DNA from: Roseivivax sp. THAF197b
GTDB taxonomy: Bacteria > Pseudomonadota > Alphaproteobacteria > Rhodobacterales > Rhodobacteraceae
Reading direction: 5' to 3'
NCBI RefSeq assembly: GCF_009363255.1
Contig: NZ_CP045319.1
Coordinates: 170,385-234,384, forward strand
Length of the DNA: 64,000 nucleotides
Positions 1 to 10,142 of the stretch are shown here, one piece after another. The first letter of the stretch is position 1. Each line of letters starts with the position of its first letter. Position numbers and translations under genes: made by a program. Under the pieces are notes generated by a model. That model was given only the letters and a program-made list of their open reading frames with translations, had not been told where the DNA came from and ran no database searches.

Positions 1-373
1 TGGCCTTCTGGGCACGGGTCTGCCCTTCTCGTTCACGGCCCTTCTCGGACTGCTGTCGCTCTCGGGCATGCTGATCAAGAACGGCATCGTTCTGGTCGAG
101 GAGATCGACCTGACGCGCGCCGACGGGGTGCCGTTCCGGGAGGCCATCGTTCAGGCGTCGACCTCGCGTCTTCGTCCGGTCGTTCTGGCTGCGGGCACGA
201 CCATTCTGGGGATGATCCCGCTCTTGTGGGATGCGTTCTTCGCCTCGATGGCGGTGACGATCATGGGCGGGCTTGGCTTCGCGTCGATCCTGACGCTGAT
301 CGCCGCACCGGTCTTCTATTCGTTGATGTTCCCCAAGGCCGACAAGGAGGCCCGGCAGGCAGCGGCGTCATAA
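1..373 (+). CDS. RND efflux transporter permease, C-terminal fragment
   Basis: This is the last ~123 codons of a gene whose start lies before the window; the frame is open from base 2 to the TAA at 371-373. It matches the end of the AcrB/MexB-type inner-membrane proton antiporter: a membrane helix, the conserved G-M-L-I-K-N-G-I-V-L-V-E-E-I stretch, the R-L-R-P-V-V-L loop, then G-T-T-I-L-G-M-I-P-L and two terminal helices. Such pumps work as trimers with a periplasmic adaptor and an outer-membrane channel. Neither partner is in view, so the substrate cannot be judged. It runs convergently toward the RidA-like gene, 34 bases away, with no clear terminator between them. Confidence 0.9.
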   Translation, partial: GLLGTGLPFSFTALLGLLSLSGMLIKNGIVLVEEIDLTRADGVPFREAIVQASTSRLRPVVLAAGTTILGMIPLLWDAFFASMAVTIMGGLGFASILTLIAAPVFYSLMFPKADKEARQAAAS

Positions 374-407
374 GCCCCTGCCCTGCCGGGTCCGGCGCCA
401 CAGCTGA

Positions 408-806
408 TCAGTCGGGCAGAACGGCCGTCGCCTCGATCTCGATCTTGGCCTCGTCTTCCACGAGCGCGGAGACGACCACCATCGTCATCGCCGGGAAGTG
501 GTAGCCCATCACGTCGCGGTAGGCCGCGCCGATCTCTTTCTGATGGGCCAGGTATTCCGTCTTGTCGGTCACGTACCAGGTCAGCCGCGCGATATCGGTG
601 ACCGATCCGCCGGCCGCCTCCACGACGTCGCGGATATTCTTCAACGCCTGGACCATCTGACCGATGAAATCATGCGCCTCGAAAACCTGCTCCGCGGTCC
701 AGCCGATCTGGCCCCCCACGAACAGGACCCGCCCTTCTGCGACGATACCGTTGGCGTAGCCTTTCGCGGGCTTCCAGCCTTCGGGATGAATGGTGATGGT
801 GCTCAC
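408..806 (-). CDS. RidA/YjgF-family protein of the 2-aminobenzoyl-CoA cluster
   Basis: A 132-residue Rid-family protein. The start is the GTG at 804-806: it has a strong upstream GGAGGGG and overlaps the thioesterase stop by GTGA, while a longer in-frame extension would run inside that gene. Rid proteins hydrolyse reactive enamine/imine intermediates. The expected Rid fold pattern is present (G-R-V-L-F-V-G-G-Q near residue 27 and a terminal K-I-E-I-E-A-T-A). The arginine found in the P-x-R-S motif of deaminating RidA enzymes is not evident (the local sequence is P-A-M-T-M-V-V-V), so it may belong to another Rid subgroup. Cotranscription with the thioesterase suggests a role in clearing the amino/imino intermediate from ring-reduced 2-aminobenzoyl-CoA. 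Confidence 0.85.
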   Translation of the reverse strand: MSTITIHPEGWKPAKGYANGIVAEGRVLFVGGQIGWTAEQVFEAHDFIGQMVQALKNIRDVVEAAGGSVTDIARLTWYVTDKTEYLAHQKEIGAAYRDVMGYHFPAMTMVVVSALVEDEAKIEIEATAVLPD

Positions 807-1222
807 GGCGTCCCCTCCATGAATTGGGCGAGTGCCGCCCGTTTGTCCTCCGGCCACCGGATGGAGCGCATCGCGTCGAGATCGACATAGATCAGCGTCA
901 GGTCGGCCGTCAGCCGCGCCTCGCCCTTGCAGGACGCCGTCACCCTTGCTGCGAGGCTGGCCCCGCCGATCCGCGTGACGGTGAATGCCCAATCCAGTTC
1001 ATCGCCCAGCCGCGATGCCGCGTGAAAGTCGGTCTCGATCCGGCCCATTGGCACGCCCGTCCGGTCGCGCACATGCATCTCGGCGAATGGCCATTTCAAC
1101 GCGTCACGAAACAGGGTCTCGACGACTTCGTTGATCATCTCGAAATAGCGCGGGTAGAAAACGATCCCGGCCGGGTCGCAATGCTGAAACATCACCGCGT
1201 TGCGATAGGTGTAGGCCGCCAT
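803..1222 (-). CDS. Acyl-CoA thioesterase, 4-hydroxybenzoyl-CoA thioesterase (hot-dog) family
   Basis: A 139-residue single hot-dog protein, normal for the YbgC/4HBT family. The catalytic segment H-C-D-P-A-G-I-V-F-Y-P-R-Y-F near residue 14 carries the family Asp. It should hydrolyse an aromatic or alicyclic acyl-CoA, either as a pathway step or to release trapped CoA. It reads leftward from a divergent promoter region (1223-1382) shared with the 2-aminobenzoyl-CoA monooxygenase gene and overlaps the RidA-like gene by 4 bases. Substrate is inferred from context only. Confidence 0.85.
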   Translation of the reverse strand: MAAYTYRNAVMFQHCDPAGIVFYPRYFEMINEVVETLFRDALKWPFAEMHVRDRTGVPMGRIETDFHAASRLGDELDWAFTVTRIGGASLAARVTASCKGEARLTADLTLIYVDLDAMRSIRWPEDKRAALAQFMEGTP

Positions 1223-1300
1223 TTCGCATCCGTCCCGTTATATCCTGATCGCGCTCGGATCGCGCCGAATTCCCTTCGATTTTCCGGCACTGCGACAAAA

Positions 1301-1330
1301 ACTTCAAGCCTAAAGTTTTATACTTGAAAT
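1301..1330. promoter_or_regulatory. Inverted repeat, candidate MarR operator (site A)
   Basis: An inverted repeat with arms TTCAAG (1303-1308) and CTTGAA (1323-1328), lying 55-80 bases before the monooxygenase GTG and about 81-106 bases before the thioesterase ATG. The spacer begins with CC-T-AAA and contains TTTTA. A near copy (site B, 11572-11602) stands in front of the marR gene, differing mainly by one extra spacer base. The shared layout suggests one regulator controlling both divergent promoters. Seen directly as sequence; function is inferred. Confidence 0.65.
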
Positions 1331-1382
1331 TTCTTCGGCCCGATGGATACTTCCCCTGACATCGCTCATAGGAGGTGACGCC

Positions 1383-3671
1383 GTGAAGACCGTCTGTCTG
1401 GGAGGTGGGCCCGCTGGCCTTTACTTTGCCATCAGCCTCAAACTGCGCAATCCCGCCTCCGACGTGGTGGTGATCGAACGCAACAAGGCCGATGACACGT
1501 TCGGCTGGGGTGTGGTCCTGTCCGACGAGACGCTCGACAACCTGGCGCGGAACGACGCGAAAAGCGCCGAGGCGATCCGCGAACATTTCGCCTATTGGGA
1601 CGATATCGCCGTCGTGAAGGATGGCACGCGCATCACCTCCACCGGGCACGGCTTTTGCGGGATCGGCCGCAAGAAGATGCTGCTTCTTTTGCAGGACCGC
1701 GCGCGCGAATTGGGCGTCGATCTGCGCTTCGAGACGGAGGTCGAGGATATCGACGCGCTGCGCCGCGAGTATGATCTTGTGGTGGCCGCCGATGGCGTGA
1801 ATTCCCGCACGCGGACCCGCTATGAGGACGCCTTCAAGCCCGAGATCGACACCCGCGCCTGCAAGTTCATCTGGCTCGGCACCCATGCCAAGTTCGACGA
1901 TGCCTTCTCCTTCATCTTCGAGAAGACGGAGCATGGCTGGATCTGGGCCCATGCCTACCAGTTCGACGACGACACCGCGACCTTCATCGTCGAATGCTCC
2001 GAGGAGACGTGGCGCCGCGCGGGCTTTGACAAGATGAATCAGAATGAGACCATCGCCGCCTGCGAGAAGATCTTCGCCAAGGATCTCGACGGCAATGCGC
2101 TGATCTCGAACATGAAGCATCTGCGCGGCTCCGCCTGGCTGAATTTCAACCGCGTGCTCTGCGAGAAGTGGCACCACGAGAACGTCGTGCTTCTGGGCGA
2201 TGCCTCGGCCACGGCGCATTTCTCCATCGGGTCGGGCACCAAGCTGGCGCTGGAATCCGCGATCGCGCTGGCCGAGCTGGTGACGACCAAGCCGACACTC
2301 GAGAAGGCGTTCGAGACCTACCAGGAGGATCGCCGCCTTGACGTGCTGCGCCTGCAATCCGCCGCGCGCAACTCGACCGAATGGTTCGAGGATGTGGAGC
2401 GGTATCTCGACCTTGATCCGGTCCAGTTCAACTATTCGCTTCTGACGCGCTCGCAGCGGATCAGTCACGAGAACCTGCGCCTGCGCGACGCGCAATGGCT
2501 GCGCGAGGCCGAGGAATGGTTTCAGGCGCAATCTGGCGCAAATGGCGTGCATCGCGCGCCGATGTTCGCGCCCTTTCAGCTGCGTGACATGCGGCTTGCC
2601 AACCGCGTCGTCGTCTCGCCCATGGCGCAGTACAAGGCCGTGGATGGCTGCCCGACCGACTGGCATTTCGCGCATTATGCCGAACGCGCCAAGGGCGGTG
2701 CGGGCCTTGTCTACATGGAGATGACCTGCGTCTCGCCCGAGGGCCGGATCACGCCAGGATGCCCCGGTCTCTACGCGCCCGAGCATGAGGCGGCCTGGAG
2801 GCGTCTCGTGGATTTCGCCAATGCCGAGACCGAGGCGAAGCTCTGCATGCAGATCGGCCATGCAGGCCGCAAGGGCGCCACGCAGCTCGGTTGGGAAGAG
2901 ATGGACGCGCCTCTGAAGGAGGGCGGCTGGCCGCTTCTGTCGGCCTCCGCGATCCCGTGGGCCGAGGGCAGTCAGATCCCAAAAGCCATGGACCGCGCCG
3001 ATATGGACATGGTGCGCGATCAATTCGTCGCGGCCACCGAGATGGCCGACCGCGCGGGCTTCGACATGGTCGAGCTGCACGCCGCGCATGGTTACCTGAT
3101 CTCCTCCTTCATCTCGCCACTGTCGAACACCCGGACGGATGAATATGGCGGAAGCCTCGAGAACCGCATGCGCTACCCGCTCGAAGTGTTCCGCGCCATG
3201 CGCGCGGTCTGGCCCACCGAAAAGCCGATGTCTGTACGTATCTCGGCCACCGATTGGGTTGGCGAACGCGGCGTCGAGGGCGAGGAAGCCGTCGCCATCG
3301 CAGCCATGTTCAGTGCCGAAGGCGTGGATCTTGTCGACGTGTCCGCCGGCCAGACCAGCGTCGAGGCGAAGCCGGTTTATGGCCGCATGTTCCAGACGCC
3401 GTTCTCGGACCGGATCCGCAACGAATGCGATATCCCCACCATGGCGGTCGGCAATATCTACGAACCCGACCACGTCAATTCGATCCTGATGGCCGGACGC
3501 GCCGACCTCGTCGCCCTGGCCCGTCCACATCTGGCCGATCCCTACTGGACGTTGCATGCAGGCGCCGCCCTGGGTGACGATCAGACCGCCTGGCCCCTGC
3601 CCTATTTGCCCGGGCGAGACCAGATGCGCCGCTTGGCCGAACGCGGTGAGGGTCTGGGGATCCGGGTATGA
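1383..3671 (+). CDS. Bifunctional 2-aminobenzoyl-CoA (anthraniloyl-CoA) monooxygenase/reductase
   Basis: A 762-residue fusion. Residues 1-~385 are an FAD aromatic hydroxylase: dinucleotide motif G-G-G-P-A-G-L at 7-13 and the second FAD motif L-L-G-D-A-S-A near 275. Residues ~392-762 are an Old Yellow Enzyme-type FMN reductase (H-A-A-H-G-Y-L active-site stretch, E-Y-G-G-S-L-E-N-R). This architecture occurs in 2-aminobenzoyl-CoA monooxygenase/reductase and in salicylyl-CoA 5-hydroxylase. The nearby kynA and benzoate-type CoA ligase favour the anthranilate enzyme, which hydroxylates and then reduces the ring to a non-aromatic CoA ester. The GTG start is supported by AGGAGGTG 5 bases upstream. 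The gene overlaps the SDR gene by ATGA. Confidence 0.88.
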   Translation: MKTVCLGGGPAGLYFAISLKLRNPASDVVVIERNKADDTFGWGVVLSDETLDNLARNDAKSAEAIREHFAYWDDIAVVKDGTRITSTGHGFCGIGRKKMLLLLQDRARELGVDLRFETEVEDIDALRREYDLVVAADGVNSRTRTRYEDAFKPEIDTRACKFIWLGTHAKFDDAFSFIFEKTEHGWIWAHAYQFDDDTATFIVECSEETWRRAGFDKMNQNETIAACEKIFAKDLDGNALISNMKHLRGSAWLNFNRVLCEKWHHENVVLLGDASATAHFSIGSGTKLALESAIALAELVTTKPTLEKAFETYQEDRRLDVLRLQSAARNSTEWFEDVERYLDLDPVQFNYSLLTRSQRISHENLRLRDAQWLREAEEWFQAQSGANGVHRAPMFAPFQLRDMRLANRVVVSPMAQYKAVDGCPTDWHFAHYAERAKGGAGLVYMEMTCVSPEGRITPGCPGLYAPEHEAAWRRLVDFANAETEAKLCMQIGHAGRKGATQLGWEEMDAPLKEGGWPLLSASAIPWAEGSQIPKAMDRADMDMVRDQFVAATEMADRAGFDMVELHAAHGYLISSFISPLSNTRTDEYGGSLENRMRYPLEVFRAMRAVWPTEKPMSVRISATDWVGERGVEGEEAVAIAAMFSAEGVDLVDVSAGQTSVEAKPVYGRMFQTPFSDRIRNECDIPTMAVGNIYEPDHVNSILMAGRADLVALARPHLADPYWTLHAGAALGDDQTAWPLPYLPGRDQMRRLAERGEGLGIRV

Positions 3672-4417
3672 GTGATCTTTCCGGCAAGTCCGTGTTGGTC
3701 ACCGGAGGCGGTACGGGCCTCGGCGCCGCATTGGCGCGCGCTTATGCAGAGGCCGGTGCGGATGTCTGGATCGCCGGGCGCCGCGAAGGCCCCCTTCAGG
3801 AGGTCGCGGCGAGCCATGACGCGATCCGGTGCGTCACCGCCGATGTGACCGATGAAGCCTCCGTCGCCGCCATGTATCAAGCCACAGGCCCCTGCGATAT
3901 CGTCATCGCCAATGCCGGGGCCTCCGCCTCCGCGCCTTTCCCCAAGACGGACCTCGCCACCTGGCAACAGATGATCGACGTCAACTTGACCGGCGTCTTT
4001 CTGACCCTGCGCGAGGGCGCGCGGAAGATGAAAAAGCGCGATTGGGGCCGCCTGATCGCCGTGGCGTCGACCGCCGGGCTGAAGGGTTATCCCTACGTGG
4101 CGGCCTATACGGCGGCGAAACACGGCGTAGTCGGGATGGTGAAGGCCACAGCCCTTGAGATGGCAAAGACGGGCGTGACGGTGAATGCGCTCTGCCCCGG
4201 ATTTCTCGACACTGAAATGACGGAGCGGTCGGTTGCCAACATCATGGAGAAGACCGGCATGTCCGCCGCCGATGCCCGTGGGCAACTCGAAAAGATGAGC
4301 CCGCAGCGCCGCCTGACCCAGCCCTCGGAGGTTGTTGCCGCGGCAATGTGGCTATCCGGGCCCGGATCGGAGGGGATCACCGGGCAGGCGATCTCCATCT
4401 CGGGCGGCGAGGCCTGA
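3668..4417 (+). CDS. SDR-family dehydrogenase (3-hydroxyacyl-CoA dehydrogenase-like)
   Basis: A 249-residue classical short-chain dehydrogenase. It has the cofactor motif T-G-G-G-T-G-L-G at residues 12-19, N-A-G near 86, and catalytic Y-T-A-A-K near 151-155 with a preceding Ser. ATGA overlap with the monooxygenase gene means they are translated together. In the 2-aminobenzoyl-CoA route an alcohol dehydrogenase step follows ring hydration, so it probably oxidises a cyclic 3-hydroxyacyl-CoA; the substrate is inferred. It converges on the ccdB-like gene with only 2 bases between stops. Confidence 0.85.
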   Translation: MSDLSGKSVLVTGGGTGLGAALARAYAEAGADVWIAGRREGPLQEVAASHDAIRCVTADVTDEASVAAMYQATGPCDIVIANAGASASAPFPKTDLATWQQMIDVNLTGVFLTLREGARKMKKRDWGRLIAVASTAGLKGYPYVAAYTAAKHGVVGMVKATALEMAKTGVTVNALCPGFLDTEMTERSVANIMEKTGMSAADARGQLEKMSPQRRLTQPSEVVAAAMWLSGPGSEGITGQAISISGGEA

Positions 4418-4419
4418 GC

Positions 4420-4722
4420 CTACTGAAAGCCATGCAACAAGAGGTCCGCCGCGGCCAGCAGCTCATCGCGGACAAGTTCTGCACTGCCAACGGCTATTCC
4501 GATTTCGGATGCCGGTAGCGCCACCATCTGCGACACGAGGATGACGTAGGGCGCGCCCGCAATCACGGTCTCCACGTGCAACTTCGGCACCAAGTCCCCC
4601 CAGTAGGATCGCGGCATGACCGGCGCACACAGGATGTAGGTTGTCTGGATCCCCAAATCGGCCTGCAGTCGGCACACGAGATGGAGGCCGTCCCGCGTCT
4701 GAAAGATCGTGCCTTGGCTCAC
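4420..4722 (-). CDS. CcdB-family toxin
   Basis: A 100-residue protein with the CcdB/MazF-fold layout: P-V-M-P mid-protein, L-V-P-K-L-H-V-E followed by Y-V-I-L-V-S-Q-M-V-A-L-P, and a terminal helix rich in L and A ending L-L-L-H-G-F. CcdB proteins poison DNA gyrase; that this one does so is an inference from family. Start GTG at 4720-4722 overlaps the antitoxin stop as GTGA, the usual antitoxin-first arrangement. It sits as an insert between two catabolic operons. Confidence 0.72.
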   Translation of the reverse strand: MSQGTIFQTRDGLHLVCRLQADLGIQTTYILCAPVMPRSYWGDLVPKLHVETVIAGAPYVILVSQMVALPASEIGIAVGSAELVRDELLAAADLLLHGFQ

Positions 4723-4976
4723 CCGAGAAATCCCTTCTGGCGGATGCGGGCAAGGGTCGGCCCGTTCGCATGCAGTTGGCGCAATTCCTCGTTCAGACCG
4801 GCCTTGGCCGCTGCCCGCCATTCCGCACTTTCCCGCGCCCGCCGGGCTTCGGCCAGACCGGTGTCGATGCATTCACGTACCACCTCCGCGATCGACACAC
4901 CGCGCAACCGCGCCTCCTCTTCGAGCGCCGTTTTGCGCTCTTCCCCGATGTCGCGAATATTCAGGACGGCAGGCAT
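4719..4976 (-). CDS. Antitoxin partner of the CcdB-like toxin (ribbon-helix-helix type)
   Basis: An 85-residue acidic/basic helical protein. The first ~45 residues (start M-P-A-V-L-N-I-R-D-I, then R-G-V-S-I-A-E-V-V-R-E-C-I) look like a ribbon-helix-helix DNA-binding antitoxin of the FitA/Arc kind; the tail would bind the toxin. It does not look like classical CcdA, so this is a mixed pairing. It is first in a two-gene leftward operon, and a direct repeat (5014-5035) lies 38-59 bases upstream as a possible autoregulatory site. Confidence 0.7.
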   Translation of the reverse strand: MPAVLNIRDIGEERKTALEEEARLRGVSIAEVVRECIDTGLAEARRARESAEWRAAAKAGLNEELRQLHANGPTLARIRQKGFLG

Positions 4977-5013
4977 GGCTCGGTCTCCGGTTCATGATGC
5001 CGCTACGCATACT

Positions 5014-5035
5014 GCAACACAATTAGCAACACAAT
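5014..5035. repeat. Tandem GCAACACAAT repeat, candidate antitoxin operator
   Basis: Two perfect copies of GCAACACAAT (5014-5023 and 5026-5035) on a 12-base period, just upstream of the antitoxin start at 4976. Paired short direct repeats are typical binding sites for ribbon-helix-helix antitoxins. Function is inferred. Confidence 0.45.
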
Positions 5036-5056
5036 CGGAAGCGACGAGGAAACGGA

Positions 5057-6292
5057 TCAGCCCCGCTTGACCGCGGAATACCCCGCCATCGCCGCATAGC
5101 CTCCGACGATGGCCTTGCGCTGCGCGTGATCGAGGATCTGATTGATATCCTTGAAGCCCGCAGGCGCACGCTTTTCGACCTCGTCGATCACACGCTCCGG
5201 ACCGCCCACGCGATTGGTCCGCACGACCTCCGCCGTCTTGGGCAGGCGCTCCTTCTCGTAGCGCCAAAGGGCGGCGCGCGGATGTTCGGACCCGGCCAGC
5301 GCATCCGCCAGACAGCGCGCATCGAGGATCGCCTGACTCGCGCCGTTCGATCCAACGGGATACATCGGATGCGCTGCATCGCCCAGAAGCGTGATGCGCC
5401 CGAAGGTCCAGCGCGGCAGCGGATCGCGGTCGGCCATGGGATATTCGAAGATCGCCTTGGTCGCGCGCACAAGCTTGCCGATATCCATGCCTGGCACATG
5501 GAAGCGCAGCGCATGCGGCAGAACGCGTGCCAGCGGCACCTGCCGCGACCAGCTGTCGGGCGGCGGGGTCGAGATCGCGGGATCCTTGATCCGCACGTTC
5601 ACGACCCAATTCGTCAGCTGCTTGCCCTTCACCGCAGGCGCGATCGGGTACAGCACGAACTTGCCGCCAAGCCCGCCACCGATGGCCATGCTTTCCCCGT
5701 CTTCCCAGACGGGCATGTCCGCCGCACCGCGCCACATCACGACGCCCTGCCAAGAGGGTGGGCCTTCGTTGGGATAGAACACGCGGCGCCCGGCGGAATG
5801 GATACCATCGGCGCAGATCAGCACCTCGCCCCGGTCGGTCACACCCGCGCCGCCTTCAACGCTGTCGGTGAAATGCGCGGTCACGCCGGATTCGTCCTGC
5901 ACGAAGCCTGCGAGCCTGCGCCCCGTCCGGATCGCATCCGGTCCCAACCGGTCGATCACCGCGTCATGGATCACCTTCTGCAACCGCCCGCGATGGATGG
6001 AGAATTGCGGCACCTCGTGGCCTGCATGCATGCCGCGCAGTTCAGACCAGACCTCCTGCCCCTGCTTGGTGAGGTAGGACAGCTTACGCGTGCGCACGCC
6101 CACCGCATCAAGCGCGGGCAGAAGCCCCAGCGCATCAAGCTCCTTGATCGCGTGGGGCAAAACGTTGATGCCCACGCCCACCTCGCGGACCTCGCGCGCG
6201 GCCTCGTAGATCGTGACGGGAATGCCCCGCGCATGCAGCATCAGCGCGGTCGTGAGCCCACCGATCCCGGCCCCTGCGATCAGAACCCGCAT
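5057..6292 (-). CDS. FAD-dependent aromatic-ring monooxygenase
   Basis: A 411-residue group A flavin hydroxylase. It has G-A-G-I-G-G at residues 7-12, a C-A-D-G-I-H-S dinucleotide loop (DG motif), and G-D-A-A-H-P-M near residue 290. The family hydroxylates salicylate-, hydroxybenzoate- or phenazine-like aromatics with NAD(P)H and O2. The start at 6292 was chosen because the FAD motif follows at once; an in-frame extension adds unrelated sequence overlapping the cupin gene. It is last in the leftward SBP-livHMGF-cupin operon (4 bases after the cupin stop), so its substrate is probably what the transporter brings in. The exact substrate is unknown. Confidence 0.85.
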   Translation of the reverse strand: MRVLIAGAGIGGLTTALMLHARGIPVTIYEAAREVREVGVGINVLPHAIKELDALGLLPALDAVGVRTRKLSYLTKQGQEVWSELRGMHAGHEVPQFSIHRGRLQKVIHDAVIDRLGPDAIRTGRRLAGFVQDESGVTAHFTDSVEGGAGVTDRGEVLICADGIHSAGRRVFYPNEGPPSWQGVVMWRGAADMPVWEDGESMAIGGGLGGKFVLYPIAPAVKGKQLTNWVVNVRIKDPAISTPPPDSWSRQVPLARVLPHALRFHVPGMDIGKLVRATKAIFEYPMADRDPLPRWTFGRITLLGDAAHPMYPVGSNGASQAILDARCLADALAGSEHPRAALWRYEKERLPKTAEVVRTNRVGGPERVIDEVEKRAPAGFKDINQILDHAQRKAIVGGYAAMAGYSAVKRG

Positions 6293-6296
6293 GCGA

Positions 6297-6749
6297 TCAC
6301 TCCTCCGGCGGCGGCAGGAAATCCACCTCGTGCTCGGCCGATACGGCGACGACATCCGCCGGGTTCGCCTCTGGCCCGAGATTGTGCAGCGCCCAGAACA
6401 GATCATAGAGCCGCCGGGTCGGCGCGACCCAGAAGAAGCATTTGATCGTCGTGTCGGTCTTGTTGAAGATCCCGTGCGGGATGCCGCGCGGCAGACGGAT
6501 CAGATCGCCCGGCTCGGCATAGGCCTCGACCCCGTTCAGCAGCAGATCGAACCGGCCTTCGAGCACATAGATGAACTCGTCCTGCGTCGGGTGGATATGC
6601 GGCGGCACGAAGGTGCCCTTTGGCAGCGTCGCATGCCAGGACATGCAGGCTTCGGTGTTCTGTTTCGGCACATAGGTCTGGCCGAGGATGTTCCAGCTGA
6701 TGTCGTCTATGCCGGAATTTGCCTTGGTCACGCCGGGCAACATGGTCAT
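6297..6749 (-). CDS. Single-domain cupin protein
   Basis: A 150-residue protein with one cupin barrel. The first motif P-P-H-I-H-P-T-Q-D-E-F-I-Y-V-L-E-G near residues 53-69 carries the metal-binding His-x-His and Glu. The second is P-R-G-I-P-H-G-I-F-N near residues 88-97. It could be a ring-cleavage dioxygenase, an isomerase or a binding protein. The gentisate and 3-hydroxyanthranilate dioxygenase families are not clearly matched. GAGGAG stands before the first ATG. It lies between livF and the flavin monooxygenase in one operon. Confidence 0.8.
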   Translation of the reverse strand: MTMLPGVTKANSGIDDISWNILGQTYVPKQNTEACMSWHATLPKGTFVPPHIHPTQDEFIYVLEGRFDLLLNGVEAYAEPGDLIRLPRGIPHGIFNKTDTTIKCFFWVAPTRRLYDLFWALHNLGPEANPADVVAVSAEHEVDFLPPPEE

Positions 6750-6768
6750 CGGGATCTCCTCTTCGGGG

Positions 6769-7457
<689 letters not shown>

Positions 7458-7458
<1 letters not shown>

Positions 7459-8210
7459 CAGGCGGCCTCCTCTTCTTCGCCGAGATAAGCTTCGCGCACC
7501 TTGGGATCGTTGCGAACGACCTCGGGCGTGCCGGTCGCGATGATCTGCCCGTAGACCAGCACCGAAACCCGGTCCGCAAGCTGGAAGACCGCATCCATGT
7601 CATGCTCGATCAGGACCATGGTGAGGCTGCCCTTCAGGCGTTTGAGACGCGCAACGAAGGCCTCCGCGTCCTCGCCCCCCACACCCGCGAGCGGCTCGTC
7701 GAGAAGCAGGATCTGCGGTTTCGTCGCGAGTGCAATGGCCAGCTCCAACCGGCGATGCTCGCCATGGCTGAGCGCGGAGGCCACCGCATCCACCCGGTCC
7801 TCAAGCCCCGCCTCTGCCAGAACACGCAACGCGGTGTCGTTCAGCGCCGCCTCGTCCGCGACCGTCCCGAAGAACCGAAAGCTCGACCCGGACCGCGCCT
7901 GCACGGCAAGCGCCACGTTTTCCAGCACGGTGAAGCTGGGCAGGATGGAGGTGATCTGGAAAGACCGGGCAAGCCCCATATGCACCCGCTCGGGCATGGA
8001 GCGCGCCATCAGGCTTTGCCCATCAAGCAGGACATCGCCAGAATCCGAGGCGAGCTGACCCGAGAGCTGCGAGATGAAGGTGGTCTTGCCCGCCCCGTTG
8101 GGTCCGATGATCGCATGCAGCTCGCCCGGCTCGACAATCAGCGACACGTCGTCCGTGACTTTCAATGCACCGAAGGATTTGCACAGATTGCGGATCTCGA
8201 GGCGGCTCAT
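7458..8210 (-). CDS. livG: ABC transporter ATPase LivG
   Basis: A 250-residue ATPase with Walker A G-P-N-G-A-G-K-T-T, Walker B I-L-L-L-D-E-P, and the LivG-type tail extension. The signature reads L-S-H-G-E-H-R-R, an accepted LivG variant of LSGGQ. Start ATG at 8208-8210 overlaps the livM stop (ATGA); a longer frame would run inside livM and was rejected. It drives the importer with LivF. Confidence 0.9.
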
Positions 8211-9199
8211 TTCGCGGACCCTCCGATCCCGAGTTTCTTGAAGACGCCGGTAATCCCGTGCGGCGAATAGAGCACCATCAGGACGAGGAAGAGGCCGAAC
8301 CATAGCTTCCAATGCTCGGTCAGCGATCCCAGCACCTCCTCCAGCAGCAGCACCGCGACCGCGCCGCCGATTGCCCCCGTGAGCGTGCCGATCCCGCCGA
8401 GGACGACCATGACGATCAGCTCGCCCGAACGGTGCCAGGAGATGAAGGCGGGCGAGACGAACTCCGCCTGATTGGCCAGGAACACACCCGCCACGGCGGT
8501 CAGGCAGCCCGAGATGACGAAGGCGGTCAGCTGGTAGCGGAACGGCGAATAGCCGATCGCCTCCATCCGCACGCGGTTCTCCCGGATGCCGGTCAGGACC
8601 CGCCCAAAGCGCGAGCCCACGATGCGGTGACACAGCCAGAACAGCGCGATCAGCATGATCAACGTAGCGTAATAGAGCGTGAAGTCGTTCTCCAGCATGT
8701 CGCTGCCCAGAACGGTCGAGCGTTGCGACAGCCCGTAGCCGTCATCGCCGCCATAGGCCGACAGCGAGATGAAGAAGAAATAGGCCATCTGCCCGAAGGC
8801 CAGCGTGATCATGATGAAATAGACGCCCGTGGTGCGCAGCGAGATCGCGCCGGTGATCAACGCGAAGAGTGCCGAGACACCCATCGCGGCTGCGATCTGA
8901 ACGAAGATGTCGTTGATCCCGTAGCTCGATAGGACCGCGACCGCATAGGTGCCGAAGCCAAGATAAGCCGCGTGCCCGAAGGACACCATCGCGCCATAGC
9001 CCAGGATCAGATCGAGGGCGAGCGCTGCAATCGCGTAGGCCAGGATGCGCGTGCCGATCAGCACGAGGAACGGATCGTCGATGGCCGCGGCCACGGGCGG
9101 TAGCGCCGCGAAGATCGCGAACAGGATCAGGGCCGCGCGGACGCGTCCCGCGATGGGACGGCGCGCCGGGCGCGCGCTGCTCAGGGTCGCCTCCGCCAT
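8207..9199 (-). CDS. livM: ABC transporter permease LivM
   Basis: A 330-residue polytopic protein with about nine hydrophobic segments and the LivM hallmark G-Y-G-A-M-V-S-F-G-H-A-A-Y-L-G near residue 66-80, followed by the cytoplasmic coupling region G-R-V-L-T-G-I-R-E-N. It forms the membrane channel with LivH. It overlaps livH by one base (TGATG) and livG by four. Confidence 0.9.
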   Translation of the reverse strand: MAEATLSSARPARRPIAGRVRAALILFAIFAALPPVAAAIDDPFLVLIGTRILAYAIAALALDLILGYGAMVSFGHAAYLGFGTYAVAVLSSYGINDIFVQIAAAMGVSALFALITGAISLRTTGVYFIMITLAFGQMAYFFFISLSAYGGDDGYGLSQRSTVLGSDMLENDFTLYYATLIMLIALFWLCHRIVGSRFGRVLTGIRENRVRMEAIGYSPFRYQLTAFVISGCLTAVAGVFLANQAEFVSPAFISWHRSGELIVMVVLGGIGTLTGAIGGAVAVLLLEEVLGSLTEHWKLWFGLFLVLMVLYSPHGITGVFKKLGIGGSAK

Positions 9200-10116
9200 C
9201 AGCCGCGCCCTCCGAAGAGACCCGCGGGCTTCGCGAAGAGGATCGCCGCCATAAGGATATAGACGAGCATCGGCGCCAGCATCCGCCCTACCTGCCCTGC
9301 CGCCGACGGATCAAGCACGGAGCGCAGCCAGATCGGCCCGAAGACGCCGCCGACCGTATCGACGACCGCGACAAGGATCGCGCCGAAGAAGGCGCCCTTC
9401 ACCGACCCGATACCACCGATCACCACCACGACGAAGGTCAGGATCAGCACGCTTTCCCCCATGCCGGTATCGACCGACAGGATCGGCGCGACGAGCGCGC
9501 CCGCGAAGCAGGCCAGCACGCCGCCCAACGTGAAAACGATGGCGAAGAGCTTGCCGATATCGATGCCAAGCGCGGAGACCATCGTGCGGTTCGTGGCGCC
9601 TGCGCGCAGCAGCATGCCGATCCGCGTGTGGTTCACCACGACATAAAGCCCAAGCGCGACGCCAAGCCCGGCGGCAATGATGGCGATGCGATAGACCGGG
9701 TATTGCAGCGGGCCCATGAGCGGGATGGAGCCGGAAAAGATCTCGGGCAGCGGAACGGAGAGGGGCGAGACGCCCCAGATGATCTTTACCGCCTCATTGG
9801 CGATCATCACGAGCCCGAACGTCGCCAGCACCTGATCGAGATGCGACCGCGCGTAGAGCCTTCGGATCACCAATACTTCGAGGACGAGTCCCACCACGAT
9901 GGCGGCAGGGAACATCAGCAGAAGCCCCCACCAGAAGCTGCCGGTGAGAGCCGCGAAGGTCGCGATCAGGTAGGCGCCCACCATGTAAAGGACGCCATGG
10001 GCGAGGTTGACCACATCCATGATCCCGAAGACGAGCGTCAGCCCGGCCGCGATCAGGAAGAGCAGAACGCCAAGCTGAACGCCGTTCAGTAGCTGCAGCA
10101 CGAAAAGGTTGGTCAT
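9199..10116 (-). CDS. livH: ABC transporter permease LivH
   Basis: A 305-residue permease with eight or so hydrophobic segments. It has the LivH motif F-G-I-M-D-V-V-N-L-A-H-G-V-L-Y near residue 30 and G-G-I-G-S-V-K-G-A near residue 240. It is second in the leftward operon, 26 bases after the binding-protein gene. Confidence 0.9.
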   Translation of the reverse strand: MTNLFVLQLLNGVQLGVLLFLIAAGLTLVFGIMDVVNLAHGVLYMVGAYLIATFAALTGSFWWGLLLMFPAAIVVGLVLEVLVIRRLYARSHLDQVLATFGLVMIANEAVKIIWGVSPLSVPLPEIFSGSIPLMGPLQYPVYRIAIIAAGLGVALGLYVVVNHTRIGMLLRAGATNRTMVSALGIDIGKLFAIVFTLGGVLACFAGALVAPILSVDTGMGESVLILTFVVVVIGGIGSVKGAFFGAILVAVVDTVGGVFGPIWLRSVLDPSAAGQVGRMLAPMLVYILMAAILFAKPAGLFGGRG

Positions 10117-10142
10117 TCTGCGGTCTCCCTCGCCCTTCGCGC

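Noticed and set aside
1104..3557. Long antisense open frame across the aminobenzoyl-CoA monooxygenase
   Set aside because: Overlaps a 762-residue enzyme of known architecture and runs through the divergent promoter; not credible.
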